The notes beneath the pieces are model-generated. The model was not told where the DNA came from. It saw only the letters and a program-made list of their open reading frames with translations, and made no database searches. 64,000 nucleotides of DNA from Mucilaginibacter sp. SJ. GTDB taxonomy: Bacteria > Bacteroidota > Bacteroidia > Sphingobacteriales > Sphingobacteriaceae. Positions 24,829-34,172 of the stretch are shown here, piece by piece (position 1 is the first letter of the stretch; each line of letters starts with the position of its first letter). The stretch covers positions 2,356,001 to 2,420,000 of the forward strand of contig NZ_CP118631.1 in the NCBI RefSeq assembly GCF_028993635.1, in the 5' to 3' direction. Made by a program: the position numbers and the translations under genes.

Positions 24829-27051
24829 TTACATCAGTTTATAAAACCTTACACCATGCGGCGGGATGTTACACGAAACTGAAGAGGCATTTTTTGCGAG
24901 ATCTTTTTGCTGCCAGATATCACGTACTGTTTTGGCCTTACTCAGTTTTATACTTTTAAACTGCAGATCATACTTTGCATATTTTTCACCAAGATTAAAA
25001 ATGCCTATCGCTTTGCTGCCATCTGCCAGCTGTTTAACCCAAACCTGGATTTGCTTATCATTGATCATCCGCTCGGCCTGCTTGCCTGCTACATCCTGAT
25101 CAATCGCAATTACTTCACGGTTTTTTAACAGGTTGAGGGTAAAATCATCAAGCTTATCCATATCACAACCAATAAGCAGCGGTGCCGATAAAAGGCTCCA
25201 CAGGCTCATGTGGGTATACTGCTCATAAGGTGTCAGATTGGTTTGGTGCAGGTTTTCGCCCCAGCCTACCCTGCCTAAAATAAGCATATCCGGGTCGTTC
25301 CAGCCTCCAGGCCCCGCATAGGCTGCATTATTGGTTTGGCTAAAGCCGATGCCGTAAAGGCTTTCCCATGTATCGGTAATATCCTCGGTTGTACGCCATA
25401 GGTTACCGTTCAGTTGCGCGCCCCATTTCCAAACGTCTTTGATACCGTACTGGCAAATGCTGTAAATAATATCCCGTGGTTGTTTTGACAGTTCATCGCG
25501 CATGACCATGTATGGCTTTTGCTGGGCGAAAAGCGTTGTATCTCCCGCTGTTTGGTCGGAGTAGCTGCACAGGTCGTATTTTAGATAATCTACGCCCCAG
25601 TTAAAGTAGGTGGCAGCATCCTGCCCTTCATGCCCTAACGAGCCCAGGTATCCGCCACAAGTTTTAGCTCCCGGCGATGAATAAATGCCAAATTTTAATC
25701 CCTGTTGATGCAGGTGCGCACCAAGGGCTTTCATATCCGGAAACTTTTCGTTTGCGGCTATTTCTCCGTCCTGTTTTCTTTCAGGAGCCTGCCAACCATC
25801 GTCAACGTTGATCGAGTTCCACCCGTATTCAGCAAGCCCCTTATCAACCATAGCTTTAGCCGAAAGCCTTACCTTTTCATCACTTACATTTAATCCCCAG
25901 CAATTCCAGCTGTTCCAGCCCATGGGTGGGGTAAGTGCTAATAATTTGCTCGATTTAATAGTAAAGGTTCGTTCGCTTTTTCCTAAATTGTTGCTTACCG
26001 AAACAGATACTTTATAATTTCCTGCTTGAGGTGCTACCCCGGTTATAATCCCTGTTTTACTATCAAGCGCTAAACCTTGCGGCAGATTCCTAACTGTATA
26101 TGTTAACGGATTTTGCCCGCTTGCAGCAATTTTGTGAAGTACGGGTGAACCGGGATGAACGCCTAAAACCGAAGCGCTATTAATCATTGGCTTTAAAGAT
26201 GCTTTAGGAGTAAGCAAATACGGCGCTATTTCGGCAAAGGTTTTGGTCTTGCCGGATGCTGTTTCGGTAAACTCGTAAAGCAGTTTGATACCTTCGCGGT
26301 GCGGGAAGGTAAGCGTATAAGTTTCTTTGCCCAGGGATGGAAGGTTAGCAGCGATTGTTTTTTCGGCGATTGTCTTTTCGGTCACTTCGTCAACTATCCT
26401 GTAATGAAACTTACCAGTGATATTGGTTTTAAAGCTATTCCCTACAGTTAATTTCCGAACAGACTTCGCGTTGGGTAAAAAGCTGATGTCTGTTTGGGTG
26501 AAAACAATACCGTCAAATTTCTCCAGTATGTCAATATAAGGGCTTCCCATAAAAATACCGCCCGAGCCGCCGCCATCGTAAACTTTTATGGCTATGATAT
26601 TTTCCGCATCCCACTTAATAGCCGGATCATTTGCCGCTACGCAATAATTACGCACAGCAGGCCACTTGCTCACATAACCGCCCTTATCTTCGGGAAAAGC
26701 GCCCGTTTTACCAATCAATTTGCCGTTAAAATAAGTTTCATCAACATCATTAACATGCGCAAGAAACACCCGCAAACTATCTCCCCAAACTGCCTGCTTT
26801 TTTAATGAAGATGGGATAACCACATGGATGCGATACCAGGCAAAGCCGTGATAGTCCGGGTAGCCCTGCTCCTGCCATACATCGCCAACTTTAATATTTT
26901 TCCAATTGGCATCGTTGAAGCCGGCTTCTTTCCAGGCGACATCATTCCCGGTAGAGAACTTTGCAGTGCTCAGCTTAATAAAATTTCCGTTTTGAGCGAA
27001 AGCTGCTATGGCGATAGTTAAAAGCCACAGCAGCGATAAGATCTTTTTCAT
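24829..27051 (-). CDS. Secreted GH27 alpha-galactosidase-like enzyme
   Basis: A 740-residue secreted protein. After the signal peptide there is a galactose-binding-like beta-sandwich (about 20-180; WYRIHVVIPSS, YFNGKLIGKTGAFPE), a putative Ig-like domain (about 275-365; GLALDSKTGIITGVAP) and a GH27 barrel with C-terminal beta domain (about 375-740). The barrel opens with PPMGWNSWNCWG, has NVDDGW, the nucleophile in YLKYDLC and the acid/base in GGWNDPDML. GH27 enzymes cut alpha-galactosides or beta-L-arabinopyranosides. Plant extensins carry alpha-galactose on serine, a possible target given the neighbouring hydroxyproline genes. It begins 26 bp after the permease gene, so the two are probably co-transcribed. 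Confidence 0.88.
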   Translation of the reverse strand: MKKILSLLWLLTIAIAAFAQNGNFIKLSTAKFSTGNDVAWKEAGFNDANWKNIKVGDVWQEQGYPDYHGFAWYRIHVVIPSSLKKQAVWGDSLRVFLAHVNDVDETYFNGKLIGKTGAFPEDKGGYVSKWPAVRNYCVAANDPAIKWDAENIIAIKVYDGGGSGGIFMGSPYIDILEKFDGIVFTQTDISFLPNAKSVRKLTVGNSFKTNITGKFHYRIVDEVTEKTIAEKTIAANLPSLGKETYTLTFPHREGIKLLYEFTETASGKTKTFAEIAPYLLTPKASLKPMINSASVLGVHPGSPVLHKIAASGQNPLTYTVRNLPQGLALDSKTGIITGVAPQAGNYKVSVSVSNNLGKSERTFTIKSSKLLALTPPMGWNSWNCWGLNVSDEKVRLSAKAMVDKGLAEYGWNSINVDDGWQAPERKQDGEIAANEKFPDMKALGAHLHQQGLKFGIYSSPGAKTCGGYLGSLGHEGQDAATYFNWGVDYLKYDLCSYSDQTAGDTTLFAQQKPYMVMRDELSKQPRDIIYSICQYGIKDVWKWGAQLNGNLWRTTEDITDTWESLYGIGFSQTNNAAYAGPGGWNDPDMLILGRVGWGENLHQTNLTPYEQYTHMSLWSLLSAPLLIGCDMDKLDDFTLNLLKNREVIAIDQDVAGKQAERMINDKQIQVWVKQLADGSKAIGIFNLGEKYAKYDLQFKSIKLSKAKTVRDIWQQKDLAKNASSVSCNIPPHGVRFYKLM

Positions 27052-27077
27052 GAATTGATTTAGTGAATGTCCCCGGT

Positions 27078-28511
27078 CTATAAACTTTCGACCGGGAGTT
27101 CAGCAGCCTTACGTTGTTTGCTGCCGCCTATCAGGTAATATACCGGGATGCCTGTTAAAGTAATAATTAAGCCAGGGTAAGTATAAGCAGGCTTATATTT
27201 GATGAGCAACAGGCAAAAAGCAATGCCCATAATGATATAAATAACCGGCAGTACCGGGTAGCCGAAAGCTTTGTAAGGCCGCTCGGCATCAGGCATTTTT
27301 TTGCGGAGGATAAAAATTCCGATGATGGTAAGAACGTAAAAAACCACCACCACAAATGAGATCATATCCAGGAGATCGCCGTACTTACCGCTCAGGCTCC
27401 ACAGGCAGGCAAAAACACACTGCAACCACAAACCAAAACCCGGCACTGAGTTTTTATTCAGCGTACCTACTTTTTTAAAGAAGAGCCTGTCTTTAGCCAT
27501 AGAGTAATAAACCCTTGCTCCCGACATGATAAGCCCGTTATTACAACCAAAGGTTGATACCATGATAAGCAACGCAATAATCACCGTACCCGAACTACCA
27601 AAAATGTGCTGCGAAGCAACTACGCCCACCCTGTCCTTATCGGCACTGGCAATGTCATGCAGGGAAAGCACGCCTGTATACATCACATTGGTTAAAATAT
27701 AGATCACTGTCACAATCAACGTACCAAGCGCTAAACTTAACCCGATATTCCTTTTCGGATTTTTTATCTCGCCCGCAATAAAAGTTACGTTATTCCAGGA
27801 ATCGCTGCTGAATATGGAGCCAACCATGGCTGATGCTATTGCGCCCAGGGCAGCAATGGTGGTGTACGAAGCAATGGAACCATTAGCACTGAGGCTATGC
27901 ATGCTCCAGGCATTTTTCCAGTTCTCATTCCATACGGAAGCTTTTAAAGAAAACAGACCAAACACAATTAAACCCAGCAAACTCAGCAGTTTGGCCATGG
28001 TAAAAATAGTTTGCACAATTTTGCCGCTGTTTACCCCGCGGGTATTGATATAAGTTAAAAATACGATCACCAGGATTGAAAGCAGCTGAGCCGGAGATAC
28101 GGTAACGAAGCCCAGATCTACAGCAACCAAACTTTCACTCAATTGAGGGATCAGGTAGGCCGTAAACTTGGCGAAGGCCACGCCCACGGCCGCTATGGTA
28201 GCCGTTTGTATTACTGTAAAAAAGCTCCATCCGTATAAAAAGCCAACTAATGGGCTGTAAGCTTCCTTCAGGTAAACATACTGGCCCCCTGCTCTTGGAA
28301 ACATGGCGCTCAATTCGCCATAACTTAAAGCTGCGGTAAGGGTCATGAAACCGGTGATAAGCCACACAAATAGCAGCCAGCCTGCGCTGCCCACATTGCG
28401 GGTAATATCCGCGCTAACAATAAAAATACCAGAGCCAATCATGCTGCCCGCCACCAGCATGGTGGCATCCATTAACCGCAACGAAGGCTTAAAAGAAGTG
28501 CTGTTCTCCAT
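27078..28511 (-). CDS. APC-family amino acid permease
   Basis: A 477-residue inner-membrane transporter with about 12 hydrophobic helices. The first helix carries the APC substrate-binding unwound segment GSMIGSGIF, and the second region has the family pattern ALSYGELSAMFPRAGGQYVY. It resembles the LAT/serine-threonine exchanger branch (YLKEAYSPLVGFLYGWSFF). I moved the start from 28544 to the ATG at 28511 (MENSTSFKPS), since the upstream codons fall in the heptad array. It sits between a DUF885 peptidase gene and the GH27 gene. Uptake of hydroxyproline, proline or another amino acid released by the peptidases is an inference. Confidence 0.88.
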   Translation of the reverse strand: MENSTSFKPSLRLMDATMLVAGSMIGSGIFIVSADITRNVGSAGWLLFVWLITGFMTLTAALSYGELSAMFPRAGGQYVYLKEAYSPLVGFLYGWSFFTVIQTATIAAVGVAFAKFTAYLIPQLSESLVAVDLGFVTVSPAQLLSILVIVFLTYINTRGVNSGKIVQTIFTMAKLLSLLGLIVFGLFSLKASVWNENWKNAWSMHSLSANGSIASYTTIAALGAIASAMVGSIFSSDSWNNVTFIAGEIKNPKRNIGLSLALGTLIVTVIYILTNVMYTGVLSLHDIASADKDRVGVVASQHIFGSSGTVIIALLIMVSTFGCNNGLIMSGARVYYSMAKDRLFFKKVGTLNKNSVPGFGLWLQCVFACLWSLSGKYGDLLDMISFVVVVFYVLTIIGIFILRKKMPDAERPYKAFGYPVLPVIYIIMGIAFCLLLIKYKPAYTYPGLIITLTGIPVYYLIGGSKQRKAAELPVESL

Positions 28512-28523
28512 ATGTTTTATATA

Positions 28524-28558
28524 AAAGCTTAAAGCTGAAGGCACAAGGCTTAAAGCGG
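28524..28558 (+). repeat. 35-bp heptad array, copy D
   Basis: Units AAAGCTT, AAAGCTG, AAGGCAC, AAGGCTT, AAAGCGG. It lies 12 bp upstream of the permease start codon, inside the operon junction after the DUF885 gene. The second and third units are identical to those of copy C. Confidence 0.75.
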
Positions 28559-28583
28559 ATAGCCTTATTAATAGTTTTTGTGA

Positions 28584-30383
28584 TTATTTAGCTCCGAAAT
28601 CGTAAAACTTCCAGCTTGTTGTAAAATCTTTGGTTAATGCTTGATTGGTTAATGTTGCCCGAAGCATCTCAACAGGGATCAGGTTTTCTTTAATGGCAGC
28701 ATCGTGGAATTGCTTATAGGTCATTTTTCCACTGTCAACCAGTTCTTTTCTCAATTCTGTCAACTGCAAACCACCTAACAGGTATGCTACCTGGTAAAGT
28801 GGACTATAGCCTCCCTCAAACGAGCGCCGTACTTCACCCTCGGCATTGGCCTTTTCATGTCCTACACGATCAACTAAAAAGTCGATGCATTGCTGAGGTG
28901 TCCAGTTACCTAAATGATAGTTAAGTGAAAATATGATCCGCGCACAACGGTGCATGCGCCAAAACAGCATGCCTACACGTTCTTCAGGGGTTTTAGCAAA
29001 GCCTTTATCATATAATAATAGTTCCCAGTATAAAGCCCAGCCTTCAACAGCGAATGGGGTACCGAAATCCTGACGATAAGCTTTGTAACGGCTGTTCATA
29101 AAATACTGCAGATTATGACCGGGGATCAGTTCATGCTGCACCGTACCTCTTGAAAAATAAGGGTTGTTACCGCGCATGCTCATCAGTCGGTCGTCGTACT
29201 GCATGGTATTGGTTGGGTATGAGATGCTGATCTCCTTGCCACCGGTAAAAAACGGGTTAACCAACTGCCTTTGCGGCGACATCATCACCATGCCCCAGGT
29301 CTCCTCGGCCAATGGCGGTATCGTGATCAAATCGCGCTCTTTGATGAAGCTTAATGCATCATTATATAGTTTAACGATTAACTCGGGCTGATGGCCTACA
29401 GGTACGTAGCTGTTCTTTACTTTTTCGAGTGCTTTTTTCCAATCGCTGCCAAAACCCATTTCCTGCGACGCTTTCAGCATTTCCTTATCGCACCAGGCAA
29501 ACTCTTTGTTAGCAAGCTTTATAAGTTCCTCGGGTGTATAAGGGATCATCTCGGCCTGTAACTGGTTGATCAACTCTTCCCTTCCTATCGGCACGCCTTT
29601 GATACCGCTGCTATCGCTTTTTTGACTGGTGTTCAGCTTTCCTTTGCTGATGGCCAGTTCGCTGTACCTTTCCAGCGCATTGTCAACGGCTTTATAAGGT
29701 TCAGGCACCCACCAGGTAAATGATGGATCGTATTTATTATAGAAACCAAAAAAATCCTTTAAACGGCCTTTTAAACCCAATAAAGCAGCTTTGGTTACCT
29801 TAGCTACGGGCATATCCACAGATGGAAGTTTACGATACGCTGTGGTATCTGCTTTAAGTTCTTTTAAGATCTTGTTCAGATCGCCAGCAACTTTTTCGCC
29901 ATCAACAAATGTTCCGCGGCGGCGTTTTTGTTCAAGCGCGTAAATCTCATCGGCAAATGAAATGTATTTAGCAGCCTGACTGTACAGACCATCTTCTTTC
30001 TTCAGATCTTTCAGATCAAAGTTGATCCGCTTTTTCAGCAGGATATAATCAACCTTGCCATAAATGCTCAGGGCGTTAAAATCGGTTTGCTCCAGTTGTT
30101 TCAGATAATCATTATCAACCTCCATTAACCTTTTACGTTGTTCGGGCGAGTTAAGCACATCCTGTTTGTATTGTTCTTCGGCACGATCATTAACATTATA
30201 CGGTGAATAAAAATCATGAATAGCATTCATATCCTGCCCGTACCTGATAATGGTACCGGCTACTTCGCTGCTTTGCTCATACAAATTGCCGGCAGGGGCG
30301 GTCTGCGCTTTAACGGTTAGGGTACCAATAGTAAGGGCATAAAGAGCCAAACCTTTTATGGTTGTTTTAGTATTAATTAGCAC
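28584..30383 (-). CDS. DUF885-family metallopeptidase-like protein, exported
   Basis: A 599-residue exported protein. The start is a GTG at 30383 followed by a signal peptide ending in VKAQ; no nearby ATG fits. DUF885 proteins are predicted zinc peptidases, and this one has the helix motif QHELIPGHNLQ (HExxxGH), with GWALYWELL downstream as a likely third-ligand region. Characterised relatives are few. It lies 39 bp after the AraC regulator and 72 bp before the permease, so regulator, peptidase, permease and GH27 probably form one unit. Degradation of imported peptides in the periplasm is the inferred role. Confidence 0.82.
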   Translation of the reverse strand: MLINTKTTIKGLALYALTIGTLTVKAQTAPAGNLYEQSSEVAGTIIRYGQDMNAIHDFYSPYNVNDRAEEQYKQDVLNSPEQRKRLMEVDNDYLKQLEQTDFNALSIYGKVDYILLKKRINFDLKDLKKEDGLYSQAAKYISFADEIYALEQKRRRGTFVDGEKVAGDLNKILKELKADTTAYRKLPSVDMPVAKVTKAALLGLKGRLKDFFGFYNKYDPSFTWWVPEPYKAVDNALERYSELAISKGKLNTSQKSDSSGIKGVPIGREELINQLQAEMIPYTPEELIKLANKEFAWCDKEMLKASQEMGFGSDWKKALEKVKNSYVPVGHQPELIVKLYNDALSFIKERDLITIPPLAEETWGMVMMSPQRQLVNPFFTGGKEISISYPTNTMQYDDRLMSMRGNNPYFSRGTVQHELIPGHNLQYFMNSRYKAYRQDFGTPFAVEGWALYWELLLYDKGFAKTPEERVGMLFWRMHRCARIIFSLNYHLGNWTPQQCIDFLVDRVGHEKANAEGEVRRSFEGGYSPLYQVAYLLGGLQLTELRKELVDSGKMTYKQFHDAAIKENLIPVEMLRATLTNQALTKDFTTSWKFYDFGAK

Positions 30384-30422
30384 GATAAATGTGGTTTGAG
30401 GTAAAAAATTAAAGCTGTTATA

Positions 30423-31325
30423 TTAGCTGGCAGCCCTGCTAAGACTGATAAGATTGTTATTGTATGAGTCGAGATAGCCTCGTGGCGAGTTGCCAATTAC
30501 ACATTTGAACACCCGGTTAAAGTTGGTAATACTTTTGAAGCCGCACTTGTAAGCCACGGTGTTAATGCTTTCAAATTTATGGGCGATCAATTTTTTGCAA
30601 GCCTCATTGATCCTGATCTCGTTCAGGAACGAAATAAAAGTATGACCGGTATGCTTTTTGAAATATCTGCAAAACGACTCCGGCGTCATGTAGGCCACCT
30701 TAGCAACATCCTCAAGTGTGATAGGCTCGCTATAATGCTGCATAATGTAGTTATAGATATTCCCAATCCTAATCCCTTCGTTTTCGGTTATGCCCGGCAA
30801 ATTGCCGTAGGTTGATAAAGGATCCAATTTACTTTTGATATTGGTAAGCCCTTTAAGCAGATGAAAAAACTGGATAAGCTGATCAGGACCGGATGCCTTT
30901 TGCAGGGCGATCATGATCTGCGATACTTTGTCAACAACAGAATGCGGTAATTTAAAACCCTGTTGATGCTGCTGCATAAATATGAGGCTGGGTTTTAGCT
31001 CAGGTAAATTAAACAGCGGTGCCAGCGCACCTTCGGGATTAAAAAATATGGTAAGTGCTTCTATTTGTTTATTGGCATTGGGCGCAAAGTATTCGGGGTT
31101 ACTTTTAAACACGTGCGGCAGGTTAGCACCAATTAAAAACAAATCGCCTGCAGAGTAATCATGCATGTTATTTCCGGCAATCAAAGTACCCTCGCCCTGC
31201 TGGATCCAGGTGAGCTGAATTTCTTTGTGACGGTGCAGGTAGGGGTAATGGTAAGGCAAGCTAACCTTTTCTGCTATCACACTTTTATCGTGCGGAACCG
31301 GGATAGTAAATTGTAAAACTTTCAT
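30423..31325 (-). CDS. AraC-family transcriptional regulator with cupin sensor domain
   Basis: A 300-residue regulator. The N-terminal half is an AraC-type cupin (HKEIQLTWIQQGEGTLI, YSAGDLFLIGANLPHVF), and the C-terminal 100 residues form two helix-turn-helix motifs: ITLEDVAKVAYMTPESFCRY and INTVAYKCGFKSITNFNR, ending in GNSPRGY. Cupin/AraC regulators in Bacteroidota usually sense a small sugar or amino acid in the cytoplasm. It heads the peptidase-permease-GH27 unit and follows the terminator of the hydroxyproline operon, so it may control both. Direct repeats in the 358 bp upstream are candidate operators. Confidence 0.9.
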   Translation of the reverse strand: MKVLQFTIPVPHDKSVIAEKVSLPYHYPYLHRHKEIQLTWIQQGEGTLIAGNNMHDYSAGDLFLIGANLPHVFKSNPEYFAPNANKQIEALTIFFNPEGALAPLFNLPELKPSLIFMQQHQQGFKLPHSVVDKVSQIMIALQKASGPDQLIQFFHLLKGLTNIKSKLDPLSTYGNLPGITENEGIRIGNIYNYIMQHYSEPITLEDVAKVAYMTPESFCRYFKKHTGHTFISFLNEIRINEACKKLIAHKFESINTVAYKCGFKSITNFNRVFKCVIGNSPRGYLDSYNNNLISLSRAAS

Positions 31326-31683
31326 CTGCTACTTGATTATCACTTGTTGAATTTACAATTACTTAACTTAATTTACCAACAAATCCAGATAAAAGGATAA
31401 AATACGGGCAATATTTGATAATTTACGGTTGATGCAGGTGCCAAAATTGACCGAAAAACCCATCTTTATCCAACAAATAGAAAGTAAATTAAATGTTATA
31501 CAAACAATTAAAATCAAAATTTTAGGCACTACAGCCACTATTTGACCGAATAAAATATTTTTAATTGTACAGAATACAACTATTGTACATTTTACACTAA
31601 CCATGAATTTTGCGCAGAAAGCCCACTTTTTCACCTATTTTTTATGATACAGGTAATAAAACGCACTCCTGTTAACATAAAAA
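31326..31683. promoter_or_regulatory. Upstream region of the AraC gene with paired direct repeats
   Basis: AT-rich non-coding DNA between the AraC start and the hydroxyproline-operon terminator. It contains two direct-repeat pairs: TTGACCGAA at 31447-31455 and 31542-31550 (95 bp apart, start to start), and ATTGTACA at 31564-31571 and 31582-31589 (18 bp apart, start to start). Paired same-orientation sites are typical AraC operators. No full TTTG/TAnnTTTG promoter is evident. A 267-bp open frame on the - strand here looks spurious. Confidence 0.4.
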
Positions 31684-31712
31684 AACCGTTCATCAGGGGT
31701 GAATGAACGGTT
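31684..31712 (-). terminator. Rho-independent terminator of the hydroxyproline operon
   Basis: A 10-bp perfect stem, AACCGTTCAT / ATGAACGGTT, with a 9-base loop. On the - strand the stem is followed directly by a run of T residues. It lies 41 bp after the oxidoreductase stop. Confidence 0.85.
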
Positions 31713-31752
31713 CCGTTTTCCGGCATGCCGGAAGGGTAATCAATTGTTTAAA

Positions 31753-32997
31753 TTAAGATCTTTCAGGGGCAAATTCTTTAATATCGATAGTAGTTGGCTT
31801 GCCTGATATGATTTCACTTGCCAATAAACCGGTTGCGGCGCCAAGACTTAAGCCCATCATGCCATGACCAGTTGCAACAGTAAGGTTGCTGTATTGTTTG
31901 CTCCTGCCGATATAAGGCAATCCATCGGCAGATGAAGGACGGAAACCAAACCAGATATCCTTTTGTTCAGGAACAGCAGGTTTTAAACCCGGAAAGTATT
32001 TGGGCACTGATTCAACTATGCCTTTCACACGGTTCATGTTGATACGGTCGTTAATCTTGTCAAGTTCCATGGTACCACCATAACGTAAACCGCCATTCAT
32101 TGGGGTGATGGCAACCCTTGCTTCGGCTAACAATGCCGGGATATGCATGGTTTCATTATTATCTTTTACATTGAAAGAATAGCCTTTGCCCGGCATCAGC
32201 AAGATCTTTAAACCTAACAACCTGCCAATAGCCGGCGACCATGAGCCGCCTGCAATAATGTACTCATCAGCAGTAAATTCCTCATTACCGGACAATACCC
32301 GGATCACCTTAGCGCTTTTGCTTTCAATTTTAGTAACTTCTTTATTGGTAAGTAAGTTTATGCCAACCGATTTCAAATATTTGATCAAAGCCGCCATCAA
32401 TTTATTGGGCGAAAGGTGCGCATCGCAACGGTAATGTACCGCACCCAACACATCAAGCTCAAGCTTTGGCTGCAGCTTTTTACAATCATCAACACTAAGC
32501 ACAGCCATATCCAAACCTAATTCTCTGCCCTTTTCGGCTATATGCGCTTCTTCCTCGCCGGCTTTTTCGGTTTTATAAAACATCAGGATGCCTTTTTCAA
32601 CCAGGTCAAAGTCAAAACCGGGCTCTTTGCTCAGATCTTCGTAAAGCTTTTTGCTAAGCAGGGAAAGTTCCGTTAACGGAGCTGCCGATTTTTCAACATG
32701 CGCGGCATTCGCTTTCTTTAAAAATTTCAATCCCCATGAAATCAGTTCCGGATTTAAGGATGGTTTTACATAGAACGGGCTTTTACTGTTAAACATCCAC
32801 TTAATCCCCTGCGAAACCATCCCCGGCGTTGCCAGCGGGATAAAATGGCTCGGTACTATCATGCCCGCATTACCATACGAGCAGCTGTCGGTCATATCGC
32901 CCTTATCCAGCACAGTAACCTCATGTCCGGCCTTTTGTAAGTAATAAGCCGAGCTAAGCCCTACTATCCCACCTCCTATTATCAGCACCTTTGCCAT
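31753..32997 (-). CDS. FAD-dependent D-amino acid dehydrogenase, probable D-hydroxyproline oxidase
   Basis: A 414-residue DadA-like flavoprotein. The dinucleotide-binding GGGIVGLSSAYYL is at the extreme N-terminus, followed by VTVLDKGDMTDSCSYGNAG typical of DadA relatives, and the FAD-binding C-terminal motif near TVATGHGMMGLSLGAATG. It is expected to oxidise cis-4-hydroxy-D-proline to pyrroline-4-hydroxy-2-carboxylate, passing electrons to the respiratory chain. The assignment to hydroxyproline rather than D-alanine rests on the epimerase and deaminase genes immediately upstream. A heptad array and an inverted-repeat element occupy the 167-bp gap to the epimerase gene. It is the last gene before the terminator. 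Confidence 0.87.
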   Translation of the reverse strand: MAKVLIIGGGIVGLSSAYYLQKAGHEVTVLDKGDMTDSCSYGNAGMIVPSHFIPLATPGMVSQGIKWMFNSKSPFYVKPSLNPELISWGLKFLKKANAAHVEKSAAPLTELSLLSKKLYEDLSKEPGFDFDLVEKGILMFYKTEKAGEEEAHIAEKGRELGLDMAVLSVDDCKKLQPKLELDVLGAVHYRCDAHLSPNKLMAALIKYLKSVGINLLTNKEVTKIESKSAKVIRVLSGNEEFTADEYIIAGGSWSPAIGRLLGLKILLMPGKGYSFNVKDNNETMHIPALLAEARVAITPMNGGLRYGGTMELDKINDRINMNRVKGIVESVPKYFPGLKPAVPEQKDIWFGFRPSSADGLPYIGRSKQYSNLTVATGHGMMGLSLGAATGLLASEIISGKPTTIDIKEFAPERS

Positions 32998-33005
32998 TTT
33001 TATTT

Positions 33006-33040
33006 TAAGCTGAAAGCTTAAGGCGGAAAGCCGAAAGCTT
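33006..33040 (+). repeat. 35-bp heptad array, copy E
   Basis: Units TAAGCTG, AAAGCTT, AAGGCGG, AAAGCCG, AAAGCTT. It lies 8 bp upstream of the oxidase start codon, in the same orientation relative to the gene as copies C and D. Confidence 0.7.
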
Positions 33041-33068
33041 GTTAATATTTTTAAATCTGTTAAATGAG

Positions 33069-33154
33069 AACGTCATTATAAGGAACGAAACAATCCCTGA
33101 TTAGCAGGTTCGCCCTGTATAGTTTGGGATTGCTTCGTTCCTCGCAATGACGTT
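33069..33154. repeat. 86-bp inverted-repeat element (GTCATTGCGAGGAACGAAGC type)
   Basis: Bases 33069-33097 and the reverse complement of 33126-33154 match at 26 of 29 positions, with a 28-bp loop. The arm AACGTCATTGCGAGGAACG is, from memory, a widespread palindromic repeat in Bacteroidota and other phyla. It lies within the hydroxyproline operon between the epimerase and oxidase genes. Confidence 0.75.
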
Positions 33155-33164
33155 TGGTAATATA

Positions 33165-34166
33165 TTAGATCACCTGAAACCCGTGAGCATAAGGGTCATC
33201 ATCATCTATCTTGATGGTGTTGTAGCCATATACTTTGGCCCAGCCTTCTACACTTGGTATAATGGCATCAATATCATTGATCTTAACCACGTCTTCAACT
33301 TTGCCAATAAATTTACTGCCGATGATACTTTCATGAATAAAAGGCTCACCCACCTTCAATTTACCTTTGGCAAACCACTGCGCCATACGGGCCGAAGTAC
33401 CGGTTCCACAAGGCGACCTGTCGATAGCTTTATCACCGTAAAACACTGCATTACGGGCGGTAGCATCTTCAGATAATGTGGCACCTGCCCAAAGGATATG
33501 TGTACAGGTATTTATGGTAGGATCCTGCGGATGAACAAACTGGTACTTTTCGTTAATACGTTTGCGCAACACCTGGCTCCAGGCTATCAGCTGACCTGCT
33601 GTATAATGCTCGATGCCTTTAAAGTTAGGCTGAGGATCAACAATGGCATAGTAGTTACCGCCGTATGATACATCAATGGTAAGCGTACCTAAATCAGGGC
33701 ATTCAACTTCTAAATCAGTCGCGGCAAGATATGCGGCAACATTTCTGAGTTTTACCGAAGTTACCTTTTTACCCTCCTGCTTGTACTCAATAAGCACAAG
33801 ACCGGCAGGTGCTTCCATGCGTACAATACCCGGAGTTTTAGGCTGGATCAACCCTTCTTCAATAGCTATAGTTATAGTGCCGATAGTTCCGTGACCGCAC
33901 ATGGGTAAACAACCGCTGGTTTCGATAAACAAAACAGCAACATCGTTTTCCGGGTCATGTGGTGGATACAGGATACTTCCCGACATCATATCATGACCGC
34001 GTGGTTCAAACATCAGGCCGGTCCTGATCCAGTCGTACTCCTTTAAAAAGTGCTGACGTTTCTGGCTCATGTTATCGCCTTTAAGCGTGGGGCCACCACC
34101 GGCCACCAGCCTAACGGGATTGCCGCAGGTATGGGCATCAACACAAAAGAAAGTTTTACTTGCCAT
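33165..34166 (-). CDS. 4-hydroxyproline 2-epimerase (proline racemase family)
   Basis: A 333-residue proline-racemase-fold enzyme. Both catalytic cysteines are present: Cys90 in GCLPMCGHG and Cys253 in SPCGTGTSAR, which excludes the trans-3-hydroxyproline dehydratase branch (threonine at the first site). The N-terminal VDAHTCGNPVRLVAGGGP and the FEPRGHDMMSG loop are typical of 4-hydroxyproline epimerases. It converts trans-4-hydroxy-L-proline to cis-4-hydroxy-D-proline in the cytoplasm, the first step of catabolism. It follows the deaminase gene by 6 bp and precedes the oxidase. Confidence 0.92.
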   Translation of the reverse strand: MASKTFFCVDAHTCGNPVRLVAGGGPTLKGDNMSQKRQHFLKEYDWIRTGLMFEPRGHDMMSGSILYPPHDPENDVAVLFIETSGCLPMCGHGTIGTITIAIEEGLIQPKTPGIVRMEAPAGLVLIEYKQEGKKVTSVKLRNVAAYLAATDLEVECPDLGTLTIDVSYGGNYYAIVDPQPNFKGIEHYTAGQLIAWSQVLRKRINEKYQFVHPQDPTINTCTHILWAGATLSEDATARNAVFYGDKAIDRSPCGTGTSARMAQWFAKGKLKVGEPFIHESIIGSKFIGKVEDVVKINDIDAIIPSVEGWAKVYGYNTIKIDDDDPYAHGFQVI

Positions 34167-34172
34167 ATGTTA

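Noticed and set aside
31368..31634. 88-codon open frame on the - strand in the AraC upstream region
   Set aside because: AT-rich, biased to Ile/Val/Phe/Cys, no ribosome-binding signal and no similarity I recognise; more likely regulatory DNA.
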